Assembly (NCBI RefSeq): GCF_943734655.1 | Contig: NC_071353.1 | Location: forward strand, 142,823,907 to 142,887,906 | Direction of reading: 5' to 3' | DNA: 64,000 nucleotides | Origin: Sabethes cyaneus | Lineage: Eukaryota; Arthropoda; Insecta; Diptera; Culicidae | Part shown: in pieces, positions 10,500 to 22,028 of the stretch | How the letters are laid out: the number at the start of each line of letters is the position of its first letter | Position numbering within the stretch: the stretch's first letter is position 1 | Translations under genes and position numbers: made by a program | The notes under the pieces: generated by a model | What the model was told of the DNA's origin: nothing | The model's database searches: none | The model's input: the letters and a program-made list of their open reading frames with translations, nothing else

Positions 10500-12564
10500 A
10501 TGCAGTGCGCCGCAGAAGAATACCAAAGTTTTCTTAGTACTGGAATCAAAGAATTGTTACTGATAGAAAAGGACAATTGCCGCGAACTATGTCTTAGCTT
10601 TAGTGTAGATGGTGAAACGATAAACTGGTTAAAAGTGGAGGAGTTTTTCGAAGGAGACATTGGTAGGTGATAACGAATAATCAATAGCGAAATCCTTTCC
10701 ATCGAAACATTTAACAGTGCCACTAGATGACAGCTTTTTGTAGGGGATTATAGGTTACGGATGACTGTTTCAGACATCTTAATGAAAAACGACAATAATT
10801 TTATTCATCCAACAGTGGGACACAATCAACCTCTCCCGTACGAGTACTGCCGATCCTTGACACCGAAGTTAAATCACCTGCTAAAGTGCCTTCCCGCGGC
10901 TGCTTATTCAGCGGAAAACCTTGCCTGGACCAACCGAGTGGATTTGCTCGCGTTGGTCGAGCCCAGTTCAACGGAACAAGTGCTGAGCAACGTGCTGCTC
11001 CTGACGTCGATCACCGAGTACGCGTTGGGCAATGTGTTTCAAACTACCACTGGCAGTACACCTCCCCATTTACTCCGTGATCTGCTGATGACCGACGCGT
11101 TAGCCGATGTGTTTGGTGAAACGCCACTATTTCTACTGCGACTACTTGTGGGAACACCGGAAGGCATTAATCTACGAAATCTCGTATGGCATGGCTTCCC
11201 TCGAAAGGAGGAAATCTGTCCGCTATACGCTAACGTTCTGCTTCTGCTCCTAGTTGCCAATGGAGAAACAATAAGACGGAAAAAAGTCCGTATCACACAT
11301 CGGACCGCTCCGGAAAACTTGGGACAGCTTGTTCAGCGTATGAGCCTAGGTGAGCTAGATGAATCCCTGTTCGAAACAATTTTGAATGAGAAAAATTTAG
11401 TATGCCCCAATTTGGCTTCAAATTGGCAGGAAGTTCTAGACTTCTATAGAACTGGTCGTTTTTATCAGTGCGTTTGTTTCGCACTTCCCTTGTTAGAGAT
11501 GTGCCTGAGAAAACTTTATGGAGTTTTGTACAAAGTTGATTATCGAGCTAGGATTGATGAGTATTATATAATAATGGATACCGTTTTTAGCCAACTCGAT
11601 TTGTTCGGTGCTCGAAGCAAAATTTTCGAATATTTTTCTACCCCTCTGTTGGAACTTATGTATGATCTCTTAACGGCTGTCAATGGGCCTCGGCTTCGAG
11701 ATAAACTTAGCCACGGGGAAGTCGAATTGAGACAAATAAACCGTAGTATAGCCAACGTAACTTTAACTTGTGCATATCTGCTGTTGACAGCAGATAAAAC
11801 TTTCAGTTACAGAAGCATCTTTCATCCAAACTCGATTTGCCAAAGCAAAATATCGGAATGTGAAGAGGCGGTTGGACGAATCAGTACGATTACTGTTCCA
11901 ATGAATTTAGCCGAAACGGATTTGAATCCCGTGGAAGACATTCCCTTTCTACCAAACGGCGGTGCTCAAGTTAAGGTTGTTATATTTTTTCGTCCTTCAA
12001 AAGAAGAAGAAATTGTAGGAATTTTAACGCGAATATGCACAGTATTGAAGGTGGCTTCGGAGAATCTATGTGAATCACTGACCGTTCGCTTAACGGCACT
12101 TGAAAACCGACAACTTCGGTCCAGGGCGAGGAACACGCTGGAAAACATGCTGCGCATGTACCCGACAGTGCTACGAGGGCTTGATTTTGTGTTGAGGTTG
12201 ATTAAGTGGATTTTTCACTGTCTCATGAATTCCGACGAGCTTGCTAATGACTTGAAAATCGTACGGTAAGTGCCTATAAAATAATTAATATCGGATTTCT
12301 CAGGTTTTCTACCCTTCGTCTCTGTTTCCGCAAGAAAAAACTAGCTGTTTACTCTATTCTATGGGTTTCTTTAATATCTGCCATACTTTTCCACTTTGCA
12401 GATTTTTGAAGTTTATTCTAAAATATACGGAAAATGCAGCTAGCAATCTACACATGAAGAGCAACACATGGCAGCCCCTGTACGAGACGACAAAACGCGA
12501 GCTGTTTGTTAAGAGTAGACAAAATCTAGCTGATGATATCAAAATTTTCGTTTTTAAAGTTTAA
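10500..12564 (+). CDS. ERMARD-like protein (DUF4209 domain)
   Basis: Three exons (10500-10662, 10774-12265, 12402-12564) join at GT-AG junctions into 605 codons plus stop. The diagnostic DUF4209 segment is TPEGINLRNLVWHGF about one third along. DUF4209 is found in ERMARD (ER membrane-associated RNA degradation protein), about 680 residues in human. The remainder is mostly helical, Leu-rich sequence, with a second conserved-looking stretch (LRDKLSHGEVELRQI) matching the second Arg-Asp...His-Gly pattern of this family. The start at 10500 is used because the upstream ATG (10481) hits a stop after five codons. No frame damage is seen. The molecular role of ERMARD is poorly defined; ER association is inferred from the family. 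Confidence 0.8.
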
Positions 12565-12609
12565 ATATGACTGTGAAAGCATTTCGTTTGTTAGATTAAA
12601 TAATATTAT

Positions 12610-12810
12610 TACAAGTACATGTTTTTGTCTCGCCAGACAACTGGTCATGAAGTCTAAAACGCTAAGATCATGAAATTCCTCAAATCTAGAGAACAGTCTG
12701 TCTACCGTTGCTTTGCTCGTACCATCGTAAAAGGGCTGATCCCCCTTAGAAAACGTAGACCTATAGATCCTATTTTTGAAATATGTAGAATATCTAAAAA
12801 CTAATTGCAA
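12610..12810 (-). pseudogene. 3' end fragment of a CR1/Jockey-group ORF2
   Basis: A minus-strand frame contains ATVDRLFSRFEEFHDLSVLD, which resembles the very C-terminus of ORF2 in the CR1-like elements of this window (pattern 'Y..N.P...M..IFN....FDF...S...F...L'). It is about 200 bases with no other element parts. An alternative reading as a downstream exon of the neighbouring minus-strand BCL7 gene has no family support. Confidence 0.35.
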
Positions 12811-12959
12811 ACACTGTTATCATCCTTACAGCAAGTTTGTACAAATCAATCATTTTTTTTCTCACACATCAGATGATCGCTCTCGCGCTACCGAACAACG
12901 GAAATTAATGATGGATAACTTACGAACAATAGGGTTTTTTTCTTGTCTTGTGATTGCAC

Positions 12960-13085
12960 ACCAGGGAGTGCTCCGGTTTAGTCGCTTTTCAATCGCTTTG
13001 GTGCACTGTCGGAGCCCTGAGAGTTCGAATCCTCCGAGAAGGGCATGTTTGAGACGAACTCTGTCGCTCCCTGGGAATCACTCAC
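12960..13085 (+). other. tRNA-like / SINE-like segment
   Basis: AGTTCGAATCC (13022-13032) matches a polymerase III B box at 10 of 11 positions, with a weak A-box-like TTTAGTCGC about 45 bases upstream. It does not fold into an obvious complete tRNA, so a decayed tRNA-derived SINE is the best guess. Confidence 0.35.
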
Positions 13086-13157
13086 AAGCGAAAAACCTAA
13101 AAATAATGACCAGTTTATCCATAAATCCTGTACAAATTAAAGTTTAAAAAAACTTAC

Positions 13158-13524
13158 ATGTGTTGGAATCTTCCGTGGTCAAAGCGAAATTCGAGTTCGA
13201 GTTAGAGTCAGTTCCAGGTTTTCTGCTATTTTCCTTATTCTCACTACTGTTGCTGTTACTGTTACTGTTGACCGTAGCTGCATTGCTGACCGATGTGCTT
13301 AAACCATTGCTTGCGTTAACGGCACCTACCCCGGAGGCATTCTTCAGCAGGCCCTTTTTGTTTTCCTTGCTGGATATCGGAACCCACTTGAAGATCTTCA
13401 TCGACGTCTCGCCGATGGTTACCCACTTTTTCTCCCAACGGCGGACGCGGTCCATCGAGAGCATAAACTTTTTGACGTCATCTTTCTTGCTGGCACGGGT
13501 TTCGGCACGGACACTGCGGGACAT
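13158..13524 (-). CDS. First coding exon of BCL7 family protein
   Basis: Minus-strand ATG at 13524 opens [20 protein letters not shown], followed by [20 protein letters not shown] and IFKWVPISS. This is the conserved N-terminal BCL7 domain (BCL7A/B/C), a nuclear subunit of BAF (SWI/SNF) chromatin-remodelling complexes. After about residue 65 the sequence turns into Ser/Asn-rich low complexity, as in the family. A consensus donor (GTAAGT, 13152-13157) ends the exon in phase 1 after 122 codons. Downstream exons were not found and may lie beyond base 1 or between other features. An ATG upstream at 13710 would add residues unlike BCL7 and is unlikely. Confidence 0.85.
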
Positions 13525-15000
13525 GTTCGGGAATGGTTTATCCTTCGCGGAGACACCCACCATAACACGAAATGCGACACCACACGAAACGTCCCGACAC
13601 CGGAGTGAACAGGGGGCAAGCAGTGCCCCTTTTAAGCAGACTGCGTGAAAAATCGATGACCAGCTCGGTTGGGCCTTCCTCGGTTGCAAATGTACACTTT
13701 TTCTTAACACAAAGGCTTAAACAAATCGCAAATCAAACACTTCACCGCTGTGAAGCAAACTCCTGAGCAGTTTATTTTGTTTTTATTTCACAGTTCAGCC
13801 TGCCCGAAAAATGCACTATGTGAAAATGGACTCCACAAGGCGTCTGTCATGCATGAAGCCAGTGATTCCAGAAATATCAAAGAATCAATTTGATTTTAAA
13901 AATTGAAGTTAAATTAATTTTCATTTCTATAACTATAGTTCACTGAGTTCACTGAACTTTAAGAAATTTTGAGCTGTATGAAGATTTGCACACAATAAAA
14001 AAATCTCAAGCATTTAAGAAGCATTTTGTTAAAATAGGTTAACAAAGCACAAATTGCGCACATTTCCATTCATATTTGTAAATTCTGGCACCTTTGCATT
14101 GAGCAAGCCGCTGCAGCCGCTCGCCTTTCCATCAGACATAGTGCAGCGGCCAATTAATTTGGTTACTACCTGTGCGCCACTGCGCGGTAGGCGTTGAAAT
14201 CTATTGGTAAATTCGACAGAAACTTATATGCGCAGCCGATGGTGGTCTTTGGAACTAACCAACCGTAGGGGTTCGCTTGAAGAATCGGAAAAAGGTAATT
14301 TTATTGATTTTGATTTTGTATTAAAACAATGGGATGACCAGACCTCCCGGATTACCAAGCGTCCCGGAAAATGTCCTGCGCTAATTAATTTTTTATCAAG
14401 GAATTATCTACGAATTATTGTTGAACAAGTGCAAATTAAGGTAATTTTGTATTAACCTATTATAACCCGGGTATACCTAAATTTGGTCCAAATGAGGTGA
14501 AACTGTGTAATCCACTATATTATGGCTCGAATGTGTCGGGAAACTCATCGTCATTTGAAATGGTTTCAAGGCCAAAATATCGCAGGTTTTATATTTCATA
14601 CGCTCAGTTTCAAACAAGCAAATTACAAAGTAGTTTACATATTTCTTAACGAATTTCGTGATAGACTTTACATATAAATACCATTTTACATTTCAGAATG
14701 CAAACTTTTCCATGAGTTTTGGAGACAAAGTTTTTTTTTGCCATTTTTTCAACTTCACCATTTGTCACAACTGTGCACTGTTGAAAATCCAGATGAAATA
14801 TCAAAAACTGACAGATTATTTCACACACACATCAGATTGATGTCTAATCTCTCTTGTAGTGACATATTAACAATGCTACCTATTGAAATTCAGCAGTAAA
14901 CAGGTTTTGAAGACGAGGTATGATATATCATACGCTAGGACATAATGGGTTAATCTACTTCTTTAAAATTTGTTATATACCACTGGACCAATTTAGCAAG
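13525..15000. other. Intergenic, no supported gene
   Basis: The BCL7 promoter and 5' UTR should lie near 13,530-13,800. A plus-strand ORF at 14204-14455 ends its first third at GAAAAAG|GTAATT, a possible donor, but has no recognisable domain. The remainder is AT-rich. Confidence 0.35.
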
Positions 15001-15004
15001 TAAT

Positions 15005-15710
15005 CCATTCAATATATCTCGTAGTCGTCAGCATAGATTTGGACTAGCTAGAGCTGTTTCAAGCAGTCGTCTCCATTCCATTCGATCTTGGGCCACACGT
15101 CGCCAATTTCTTAAGGTACCGCCAGAGTGCAAGCGACATGCGACGCGACGCGACATTTCTTGCTGTAGTTATACGCGCAGCCCTTTTTCGCCCGAAGTAG
15201 GACTGTGCATTTAGCAAGATGAGAGCGAAGTCGTGTCGCGTTTACTCTGTACTATCGCTTGCACTCTGGCGGTACCCTTAGGCGTTACGACACGTCCAGC
15301 CTACCGATAATACGGTAGGAATAAGTAGTGCTTGTAGCTCTAATCAGTGCCTGTAGCTCGTAATTCATATACCTCCTGCAATTTTCGCTTTCAGTGGATA
15401 CTTCACCAAATACCGTTCGTGGCACCTTTCGCTCGAACATGACAAAATCGCGTATGTCTCCCGTCAGCAGCGCCACAGCTTCAAGTCCATAAAGAACTAC
15501 TAATAATGGTTTTGTGAATCGTCAGTTTTGTACGGTGCCGTATGCTTCTAGAATAGAGCCGATTAGCCATTTGAATGCGTCGCAGGATTTCCTCACTAGT
15601 GCTGTTGTCCGCGGTCACGAGCGATCCCGTTTGGGGAACAGGGCTTCCAGAACCTGACTCATGGCAAGTATCAATCTTGTCCACGCTTGTACCCTGATGA
15701 CGCGTACCGC
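15005..15710 (-). pseudogene. RTE reverse transcriptase C-terminal relic
   Basis: On the minus strand, fragments in several frames match the order of an RTE C-terminus: TGSLVTADNSTSEEILRRIQ, then FVMFERKVPRTVFGEV with a YMNYELQAL block, then RNWRRVAQDRMEWRRLLE. The last block is split from the others by a 165-bp MITE. Frameshifts and stops show old decay. This is a different subfamily from the 5.4-kb copy. Confidence 0.7.
15114..15278. mobile_element. 165-bp MITE with TA target duplication, inserted in an RTE relic
   Basis: Ends at 15114-15136 and 15255-15278 are inverted repeats (GTACCGCCAGAGTGCAAGCG shared). TA flanks both sides (15112-15113, 15279-15280). Removing the element and one TA restores a continuous RTE-like sequence. 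Confidence 0.8.
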
Positions 15711-16004
15711 GCTTTCATGATTCGCTCCCTGCTTCTATTTCTCCATCCACGGAATGCACGCCAAAAAGTATGATGGAAACCCTTAATCCGTCCGTTACAG
15801 TCGAGCATCGTTGTTCCGTCGATTATGTAATCAGTCGCTGCCATCAGAACCGTTCCGTTCCTGTGATCGGTACCGGTGAGGGGGGTTTTCAACTTGATTT
15901 CCTGGCAAGTACCGATTTTATAGTCCTTCCTCGCTTCCTGAGGTTCTCTCCATCCGTAGCAATGGCTTCTGCAGCGACATAACTCGTCATCGAGGCGTCG
16001 ATAT

Positions 16005-17400
16005 TCCATAATACGATATAATCGTTTTAACTGAAACCTGGCTTGACGAACGAGCCTCTTCCACACAAATCTTCGGGTCGAACTACGAAGTGTTCCGTTG
16101 TGACCGAATTGCGCACAACAGCCGAAAATCAACGGGCGTTTTAGTAGCAGTTTATCGCCAACTCTTAGAACACAACGATTGGTTACCTGTTGATCAAGTT
16201 TGGGTAACTATAAAATTATCCGATCGTTCTTTATACCTGTGCGTCATCTATTTCCCACTGGATCGAGTAAGAGACGCCGTGATCCTCAAGGCTCATATGG
16301 CATCGGTCTCCGTAATTTCCTCGACAGCCTCCGTCTCTGACGATTTGCTAATTTTGGGTGATTTCAATCTTCCCGGGATTAATTTTTGTGAACGCGGCAA
16401 CGGTTGTCTGTTCGTCGACTTCAGTTTTGTAACTCCTCCTGCGATCACCACCGAGTTGTTCGACCGGCTATAGTTCAGCCACTGTGCCGGAAATTAACAA
16501 AACCGCCAATGAAAACGGACGCTGCTTGGATCTCTGCTTCGCTAGTGTTCAGTTCGCAAGCTCCAGAATGTATGTTGACGGCAGCTGCACGATGTTCTCC
16601 ATCATCCACTGCTATTACTTACGATTCAACGTCCTTTACGATTTCAACCGTGCCGATTTTGATGCGATCCAAAGTCTATTAAACAGTATCGACTGGAACG
16701 CAGCCTTGGAAGAGAATAACGTAAATACTGCCGCCGCTTTGACTTTATCGCATATTTTAAATTACATCATTGACCGTCACGTGCCTAAAAAGGCGATACG
16801 CATAGAGCCGCACCTGCCTTGATGGATAAACGCTACGCTACGTCGCGTTAAATCCGAAAGAAAGGCTACCTTGAGGAGGTATTCAAGGTATATAACCCAG
16901 TCACTGCGAAACCACTATCAGACTCTCAACAAACGGTACAAAACGTTTAGCCGACACTGCTTCCGCAAATATTAAACAACGTTGAGCGTAGACTGAAGCG
17001 TAACCCCAAGTTGTTCTGGAAATATGTTAGTGTTCAACGGAAAGACGACGGTCTTTCATCAGCCCCAGAAACGACACTGCGACTAAATTGGACATGGTTT
17101 GCCAACGGTTCCAGTGGACTGGATGGTGTACCTTCAATCTTTCTAAAGAACTGCATCGATGCCTTGGCTGCTCCAATCCGACGTCTATTCAACTCCACGA
17201 TTAGCTCAGGCATCTGCTTGGAAATCCGCTTACATGTTTCCAGTACATAAGAAGGGGAACAAAAGAACCATAGGCAACTACAGAGGGATCCCTGCCTCAT
17301 GTGCATTATCGAAACTCTTCGATCTTTTACCGTTGTGATCGCGTCATTTTCCTCGTTCGTCCAATAATACATCGCTGACGAGCAACACGGATTCACACAG
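16005..17400 (+). pseudogene. CR1/Jockey-group ORF2 relic (endonuclease and RT start)
   Basis: The endonuclease begins with ITETWLDERASS, continues through [11 protein letters not shown] and ends near LLILGDFNLPGI. A frameshift follows at about 16,470. Further fragments include a linker (FNRADFDAIQSLLNSIDWNA), then HKKGNKRTIGNYRGI and DEQHGF of the RT. It resembles the CR1-like element at 45-48 kb (NYEVFRCDR). Many stops and shifts are present. The 3' end is cut where a SINE begins. Confidence 0.75.
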
Positions 17401-17490
17401 ACCCACACTCTAGAGTGTGGGTTAGAGTCCCACTCGATAATTAAACTACGCAATATATTTTTGGCCCCACATCGAAGTTTCGGTGCGCTT
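17401..17490 (+). mobile_element. tRNA-derived SINE fragment (copy A)
   Basis: GGTTAGAGTCCCA is a B-box-like motif followed by a tail that is closely similar to the minus strand at about 53,380-53,415 (shared words AACTACGCA, TTTTTGGCC, CGA.GTTTCG). The 5' edge coincides with a perfect 22-nt palindrome (17401-17422). Confidence 0.6.
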
Positions 17491-17667
17491 GGTGACCACC
17501 ACAGAATGGTTCTGGACCATAAATTCCGTAGATGAGGCCTACGATATCGACTTTTTTCCGCTCCGCAATGCCTAGGAACCCAGTAAAGATTGACTTGATT
17601 CTTTTCCGTCAGTTGCGTCAGCGAGAGAATACACTCCCATACTAGCTTTGTATTACAAATACAAGCT

Positions 17668-18402
17668 TTAAGGGGGCATAGTACTTTTTACACCATATTT
17701 TTTGCCTTATTTCAAATATTTTTTTCCCGATAACGCGAAAAGCGAATCGATTCGGGTTTCTTGCATTCTAAACATTGCACTTTATACTAATATTTACAAT
17801 TTTGTTTGGATATGTAAACCTCTTTCCGTCTCCCCTACGGCTCCTTGAACATGATCATTCGAAAAAAACATGATTTGCGGTACCATGGATTGGTGCTGGG
17901 GGGCTTATCCGAATTGAAAAATTCCAAAACGACATGGAAGTATATTAAATTATCTCGTGTTTGACCCATCCTTTTTTTGCAATTCGAGCGCATAGCAAAA
18001 TGGCGAACATTCAAACCGAAAAGTAAGGTTTTTAGTCGAAAAATTGACTTTACACATTTCTAAAAAATACAAAAATTGTAATATCGAAAAAAGGATGGGT
18101 CAAACACTAGATAATTTTGTTGGCTTTGAAACAAAAAAAGAATCATGAGAATTGCTTGAGCCGTTCTTGAGATATTTATGGTACCGACTTTCAAAACCTG
18201 GTTTAGAGAAAAACGACGATGAAGTCTTTATTCGCTGTGTAATCGCTCCAGACATGCGCGGTAGCTATTTAGCTGTAACTTTGTCAATTTTTGGAATTCA
18301 TCGAAATGACTTAAAACACATATAGTCAAAATGTTAATCTTTCGAAATAATCAATAAAAAATTTCGATTTTTTTAAGTTGAAAAAGTACTATGCCCCCTT
18401 AA
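17668..18402. mobile_element. 735-bp MITE with TTAA flanks
   Basis: Inverted terminal repeats begin TTAAGGGGGCATAGTACTTT at 17668 and, reverse-complemented, at 18402 (22 identical positions). TTAA at each edge fits a TTAA-target element such as piggyBac-type MITEs. No ORF was found. An internal inverted repeat pair lies at 17947-17977 and 18087-18117. Confidence 0.75.
17947..18117. repeat. Internal 31-bp inverted repeat pair (possible nested MITE)
   Basis: The arms 17947-17977 and 18087-18117 pair at 30 of 31 positions (core GTGTTTGACCCATCC). The 171-bp unit may be a second MITE inside the first or a long stem of the host MITE. Confidence 0.7.
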
Positions 18403-18474
18403 GTGCTTTAAGTACTGCTTGACTGTCAAAAAAATAAATATGTTAGCATATTTATAATTTTTAACTAGGCAGAT

Positions 18475-18650
18475 ACGTGTTCATTCGTAGGTTGCGTATA
18501 TTCTAGCCTGGAACGCTGTGGGCCAGTGTCTCATTGGTATTGATATATTTATTCCTGGACCTGTGATGCCTGCTCCAGTAGAGTTACTCATTTTTGACCC
18601 ATCTGTATAGAAGACGACAGAGCCCTTCTAGTGGATATTCGGACTTCCTT
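18475..18650 (-). pseudogene. RNase H fragment of an I/LOA-type non-LTR element
   Basis: The minus strand reads FYTDGSKMSNSTGAGITGPG and then HWPTAFQARIYA, the first catalytic-Asp block (TDGSK) and the Q.E(A)-type block of retroelement RNase H domains. R1/I/LOA-group elements carry RNase H; RTE and Jockey ones do not. It is short and isolated. Confidence 0.6.
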
Positions 18651-18934
18651 GGTATCAAGTACCCCGTCCGGTTTCTATGATTTTGAAAGGTTTTACGAAG
18701 TTTGTCTTTGTTTCCATCCAATCTTCGTTGTTAGGTACCACAGAACTCCGTATACAGCCACCTTTTTCGCTCATTTCACTTCGGCCATGGTGTTCCATGA
18801 CGAGTTTACGGTTCGAGTTGTTTCAGCCAATCTTCGCGTTTCTCTTGCGCAGAGAACTGGATTGCAACAGTAAGGCTTCAAACACGTGTTCTAAATTTGG
18901 CCACGATTATTCTTTGATTTAATGGTTCCTATAC

Positions 18935-19140
18935 CTCATCAGAGTCACATGTGCCCCTGGGCTTAATAGGAATCCAGCTCCTCTCTCTCCCGAGTAGCAT
19001 TTTCACCTTGTATGCCAGAGTAGAGCAAGACTTGCTCGATCGATGCCTTGTGTTTGCAGGTATCCAGTCAACGGACCTCGCTCAGCCCCAGGATTTCAAA
19101 CTTAAGGCGGCTAGCTTTCCTTGAAGTTGACTTAACTTGA
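18935..19140 (-). pseudogene. RTE-type endonuclease N-terminal fragment
   Basis: The minus strand reads FEILGLSEVR, then VLLYSGIQGENATRE, with one stop between. These are the 'ILGLSEVRW' and 'YSG....' blocks of RTE/BovB-like endonucleases. Confidence 0.55.
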
Positions 19141-19814
19141 CTGGCCTGATGGGCAGTATATTCCATGTCCGTGTTTTAATGCCAATTGTCAATTCAATGT
19201 TCTTTTTTCATTTTCCGTGACTTAATACCGTGAGAAAATGGTAAATTTTGAAAAATCTTATCAAATGCGTTAATTTGTAAAATAAACTCAAACGCGAAAA
19301 TTTCATACATTTTGACCAAAAATTCATTTCTTCGAAATAAAATCAAATTTCTTTATTATCTTTCCATGGATTACGTAAAACAATGTATTTAAAATTTGGT
19401 TTCTCCTTCAGCACCCATTTCAAGCACATGAATCTCACCCGAACAGACAAGGAGTGATAAAAATGTTTTGCATACAGAAAAAAATAGTTACTTTTACTAC
19501 TTAAAATACACACACCCATAAATCATAATCCCTTTCAATGGCGGAAAACCAACAGCGGCTAATGATCTACTGTGCGCTGTGACAATGATTTACTGTTTTA
19601 TCGTTATCATTAGCTAAGTTGCAACTTGAGTCTGAGTCTGAGCCGATGATGGGCAGTTTCAAGGTGTGCAATTATGGAACATTTCCCGACTTTTGTTAGT
19701 TCCGCGACTTTTTTTTTGTTCGCTAGAGTTAAACTGTTCCCAGGGGGCGAATCGGTGTACTATGTAAATCCGACCCAACCCAGGGGATGGACCAGTTCAA
19801 TCTCCTCATCCAGC
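19141..19814. other. Upstream region of EcKinase gene
   Basis: AT-rich. An in-frame ATG exists at 19674, but the extra 47 residues it adds are unlike the family. A pyrimidine-rich tract ending TTGTTCGCTAG at about 19727 could be the acceptor of a 5' UTR exon, so translation probably starts at 19815. Confidence 0.35.
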
Positions 19815-21225
19815 ATGACCACCAGCAGCAGTGAATCGACCGGTGCCCTATTACCGGTTTATCTTAATGAAACCTTGATACGCAGGGCACTCGAGCATGG
19901 CCTCGAATATCCCCGACGAGTGGCGGTTAAAGTCGATAAGTTTATCATAAGAAGTGCTACTACGGCGGGTGATAACTATCTGAGTGATGTGTTCCGGATG
20001 TGGGCAAGCTACAAGCGTCTGCCGCCGGGCGGGCAAGTGGAAGAAATTTCCCTGATCGTTAAGTGCATGCCTGACAAGGGACATCGAGGGTCCGTTATTG
20101 AGCTGCTGAATGCATTCGACAAGGAGGTCAATATGTTTCGAACGGTTGTTCCCGAGCTGTCCGCAATGGTGGATAATGAAATGTTTGCAGCAAAGTGCGA
20201 ATCAAAAATTTGGTTATGGATTTTATGTTAAACCCGTTATTTTTTTCTTAACACTAGATTGTATTACGCCACAACCGATCCGATTCGAATGATAGTTTTT
20301 CAGGACCTAAATGCGGCGGGATTTACCATGGCGGATCGCACCGGTGGAGGGCTCGATTATGACCATTGTGCGGTAATAATGCGAAAAATTGCAAAGTTCC
20401 ATGCATCGTCGATGCTGTTGGCCGCTAGTAGCGCATCGAGGCGCCGAGAGCTGGAACAGCAATTTGAGTATGGCTTCATGAACCCTCACGTGGCCGATGA
20501 CAGCAACACAGTTCTGGACATTTTTGCCAGTGGATTTGATACTCTAATCGAATGTGCCGAAAAATGGCCAGAATTCGATCGGAACATTTTGGAAAAACTG
20601 AAATCGATGAGACCTCGGTACAGAGAACGTGTGGTCGCTTGTTTGAATCAGAAGTTTTCCGATGGTTACAAGGTAATCAATCACGGTGATTTGTGGATTA
20701 ACAACATACTGTTCCGGTATAACTCCGATGGCCGACCGGAGGATGCCGTCTTCGTAGACTACCAGCTGAGTTTCTACACCAGTCCAGGAATTGATTTAAA
20801 CTACTCGCTTATGAACTGTCCCACGTACGAAGTGCGGGAGAATCAACGTGACAACTTAATCAAGGAATATCACACGAGCCTCGTGCAAGCATTGAAGGGC
20901 CACCACGGGCAAATTCCTTCTCTCGCCGATGTGCAAATGGAGATCAAAAGGATGAGTTATTTTAGTACGTACTCTTTTCATCGATCACATGTTTGCTCGT
21001 TCGCAAGTTTATGATTTTGGTTTTCTCGCAGGTCTTGCGGCAGCTATCTCAATTCTACCGATAGTAACAATGGAAGCCGCCTCCGATTTGGACGTCAGCA
21101 TCGATGCTATGGTTGACGAGAGCAAAGCCGAACGGTTGCGGCAATTTCAGTACAACGGACCTCGTTACCGGAAAGCCATTACCAGGTTGATGACTCTGTT
21201 CGATAGTGAAGGTTTACTGGACTAG
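19815..21225 (+). CDS. EcKinase-like (CHK/DUF1679) kinase gene 1
   Basis: Exons 19815-20194, 20258-20964 and 21032-21225 join to 426 codons plus stop (63- and 67-bp introns, GT-AG). Family marks are GDNYLSDVFR near the N-terminus, LIVKCMP (ATP-binding Lys), the Brenner-type motif INHGDLWINNILF, and VFVDYQLSFYTSPGIDLNY (metal-binding Asp). These insect-expanded kinases phosphorylate small molecules, proposedly ecdysteroids or xenobiotics, in the cytosol. The closest relative in the window is the minus-strand gene at 32.5-33.9 kb. The conserved catalytic residues are all present, so the product is probably active. Confidence 0.88.
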
Positions 21226-22028
21226 TAGGGACAAATATTTTCATTCTAAGCTATTTATTTGGTGCTGGACTTTGCGGCAGAAATTATGGTACGAACTTTG
21301 TTGTAATTTTAGTTTGTCACATTTATTTACTATGCTTGGATCATAATTGAAACAAATTAGAAGAAAGTGATTCAGGTTCTTCTGGTTACCAATTGAAATG
21401 TACGAAAAACCGCACCCGTTGTCACTAGTTTACAGCTATCCAGCCAATTGTGGATGATTTGACAAAAAAGTTAAACTGATCGCTGGCCGGCATGACAGTA
21501 TAATTATACCTCAATAGAATTGTTTTATTGTATGAGAACGAGATATCATTAGAGGTTTTGTATGCTTACTTACTCTTAATGGTGGCTATTTGCGGCTTTG
21601 ATATTCAGATGAAAAGATGATTAATTGTATTTTATGCGAATGTCTATATGCGATCATACTCTAATGCCCAGTGATTTGTTTCGTTATTGCGATGGACAGA
21701 ATTTAAAAAACGGAATGATAATTTACTGTTTATTTTTGCCGGGAAAATAAAATGAATAACCATCCTAAATGAGTCATCAGTACCCATTACGTCCATTCGC
21801 CTCTGCCACAGATTACAGATTGTAACCACAAAGCTCACTATCAAGCAAATTCTAAAGGCAATGTTGGTCTAATAGCTTCCACTACCCCCGTAAATTTCTG
21901 AAACCAAAGTTTTGTTAATGACCGTTGTTTGTTTTTGTACCCAAGGAACAATCAACCAGCGCTAAACAAATTTGTTCAAATACTAATTATACAACTCGTG
22001 ATTCATGAGCCTGTGCCACATTTCTTTT
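21226..22028. other. Intergenic, AT-rich
   Basis: No exon or repeat recognised between the EcKinase 3' end and the tail of the CR1-like element. Confidence 0.4.

Noticed and set aside
12526..12810. Downstream exon of BCL7
   Set aside because: The sequence resembles the C-terminal end of CR1/Jockey-group ORF2 rather than BCL7 family C-termini.
13160..13648. 162-codon Leu/Ser-rich plus-strand ORF with apparent membrane segment
   Set aside because: Exact antisense of the BCL7 exon; the Leu run reflects the Asn/Ser-rich codons of BCL7 on the other strand.
19674..19814. Upstream ATG extending EcKinase gene 1 by 47 residues
   Set aside because: The added residues are unlike the family; the start at 19815 gives the expected length, and a splice acceptor may lie in between.
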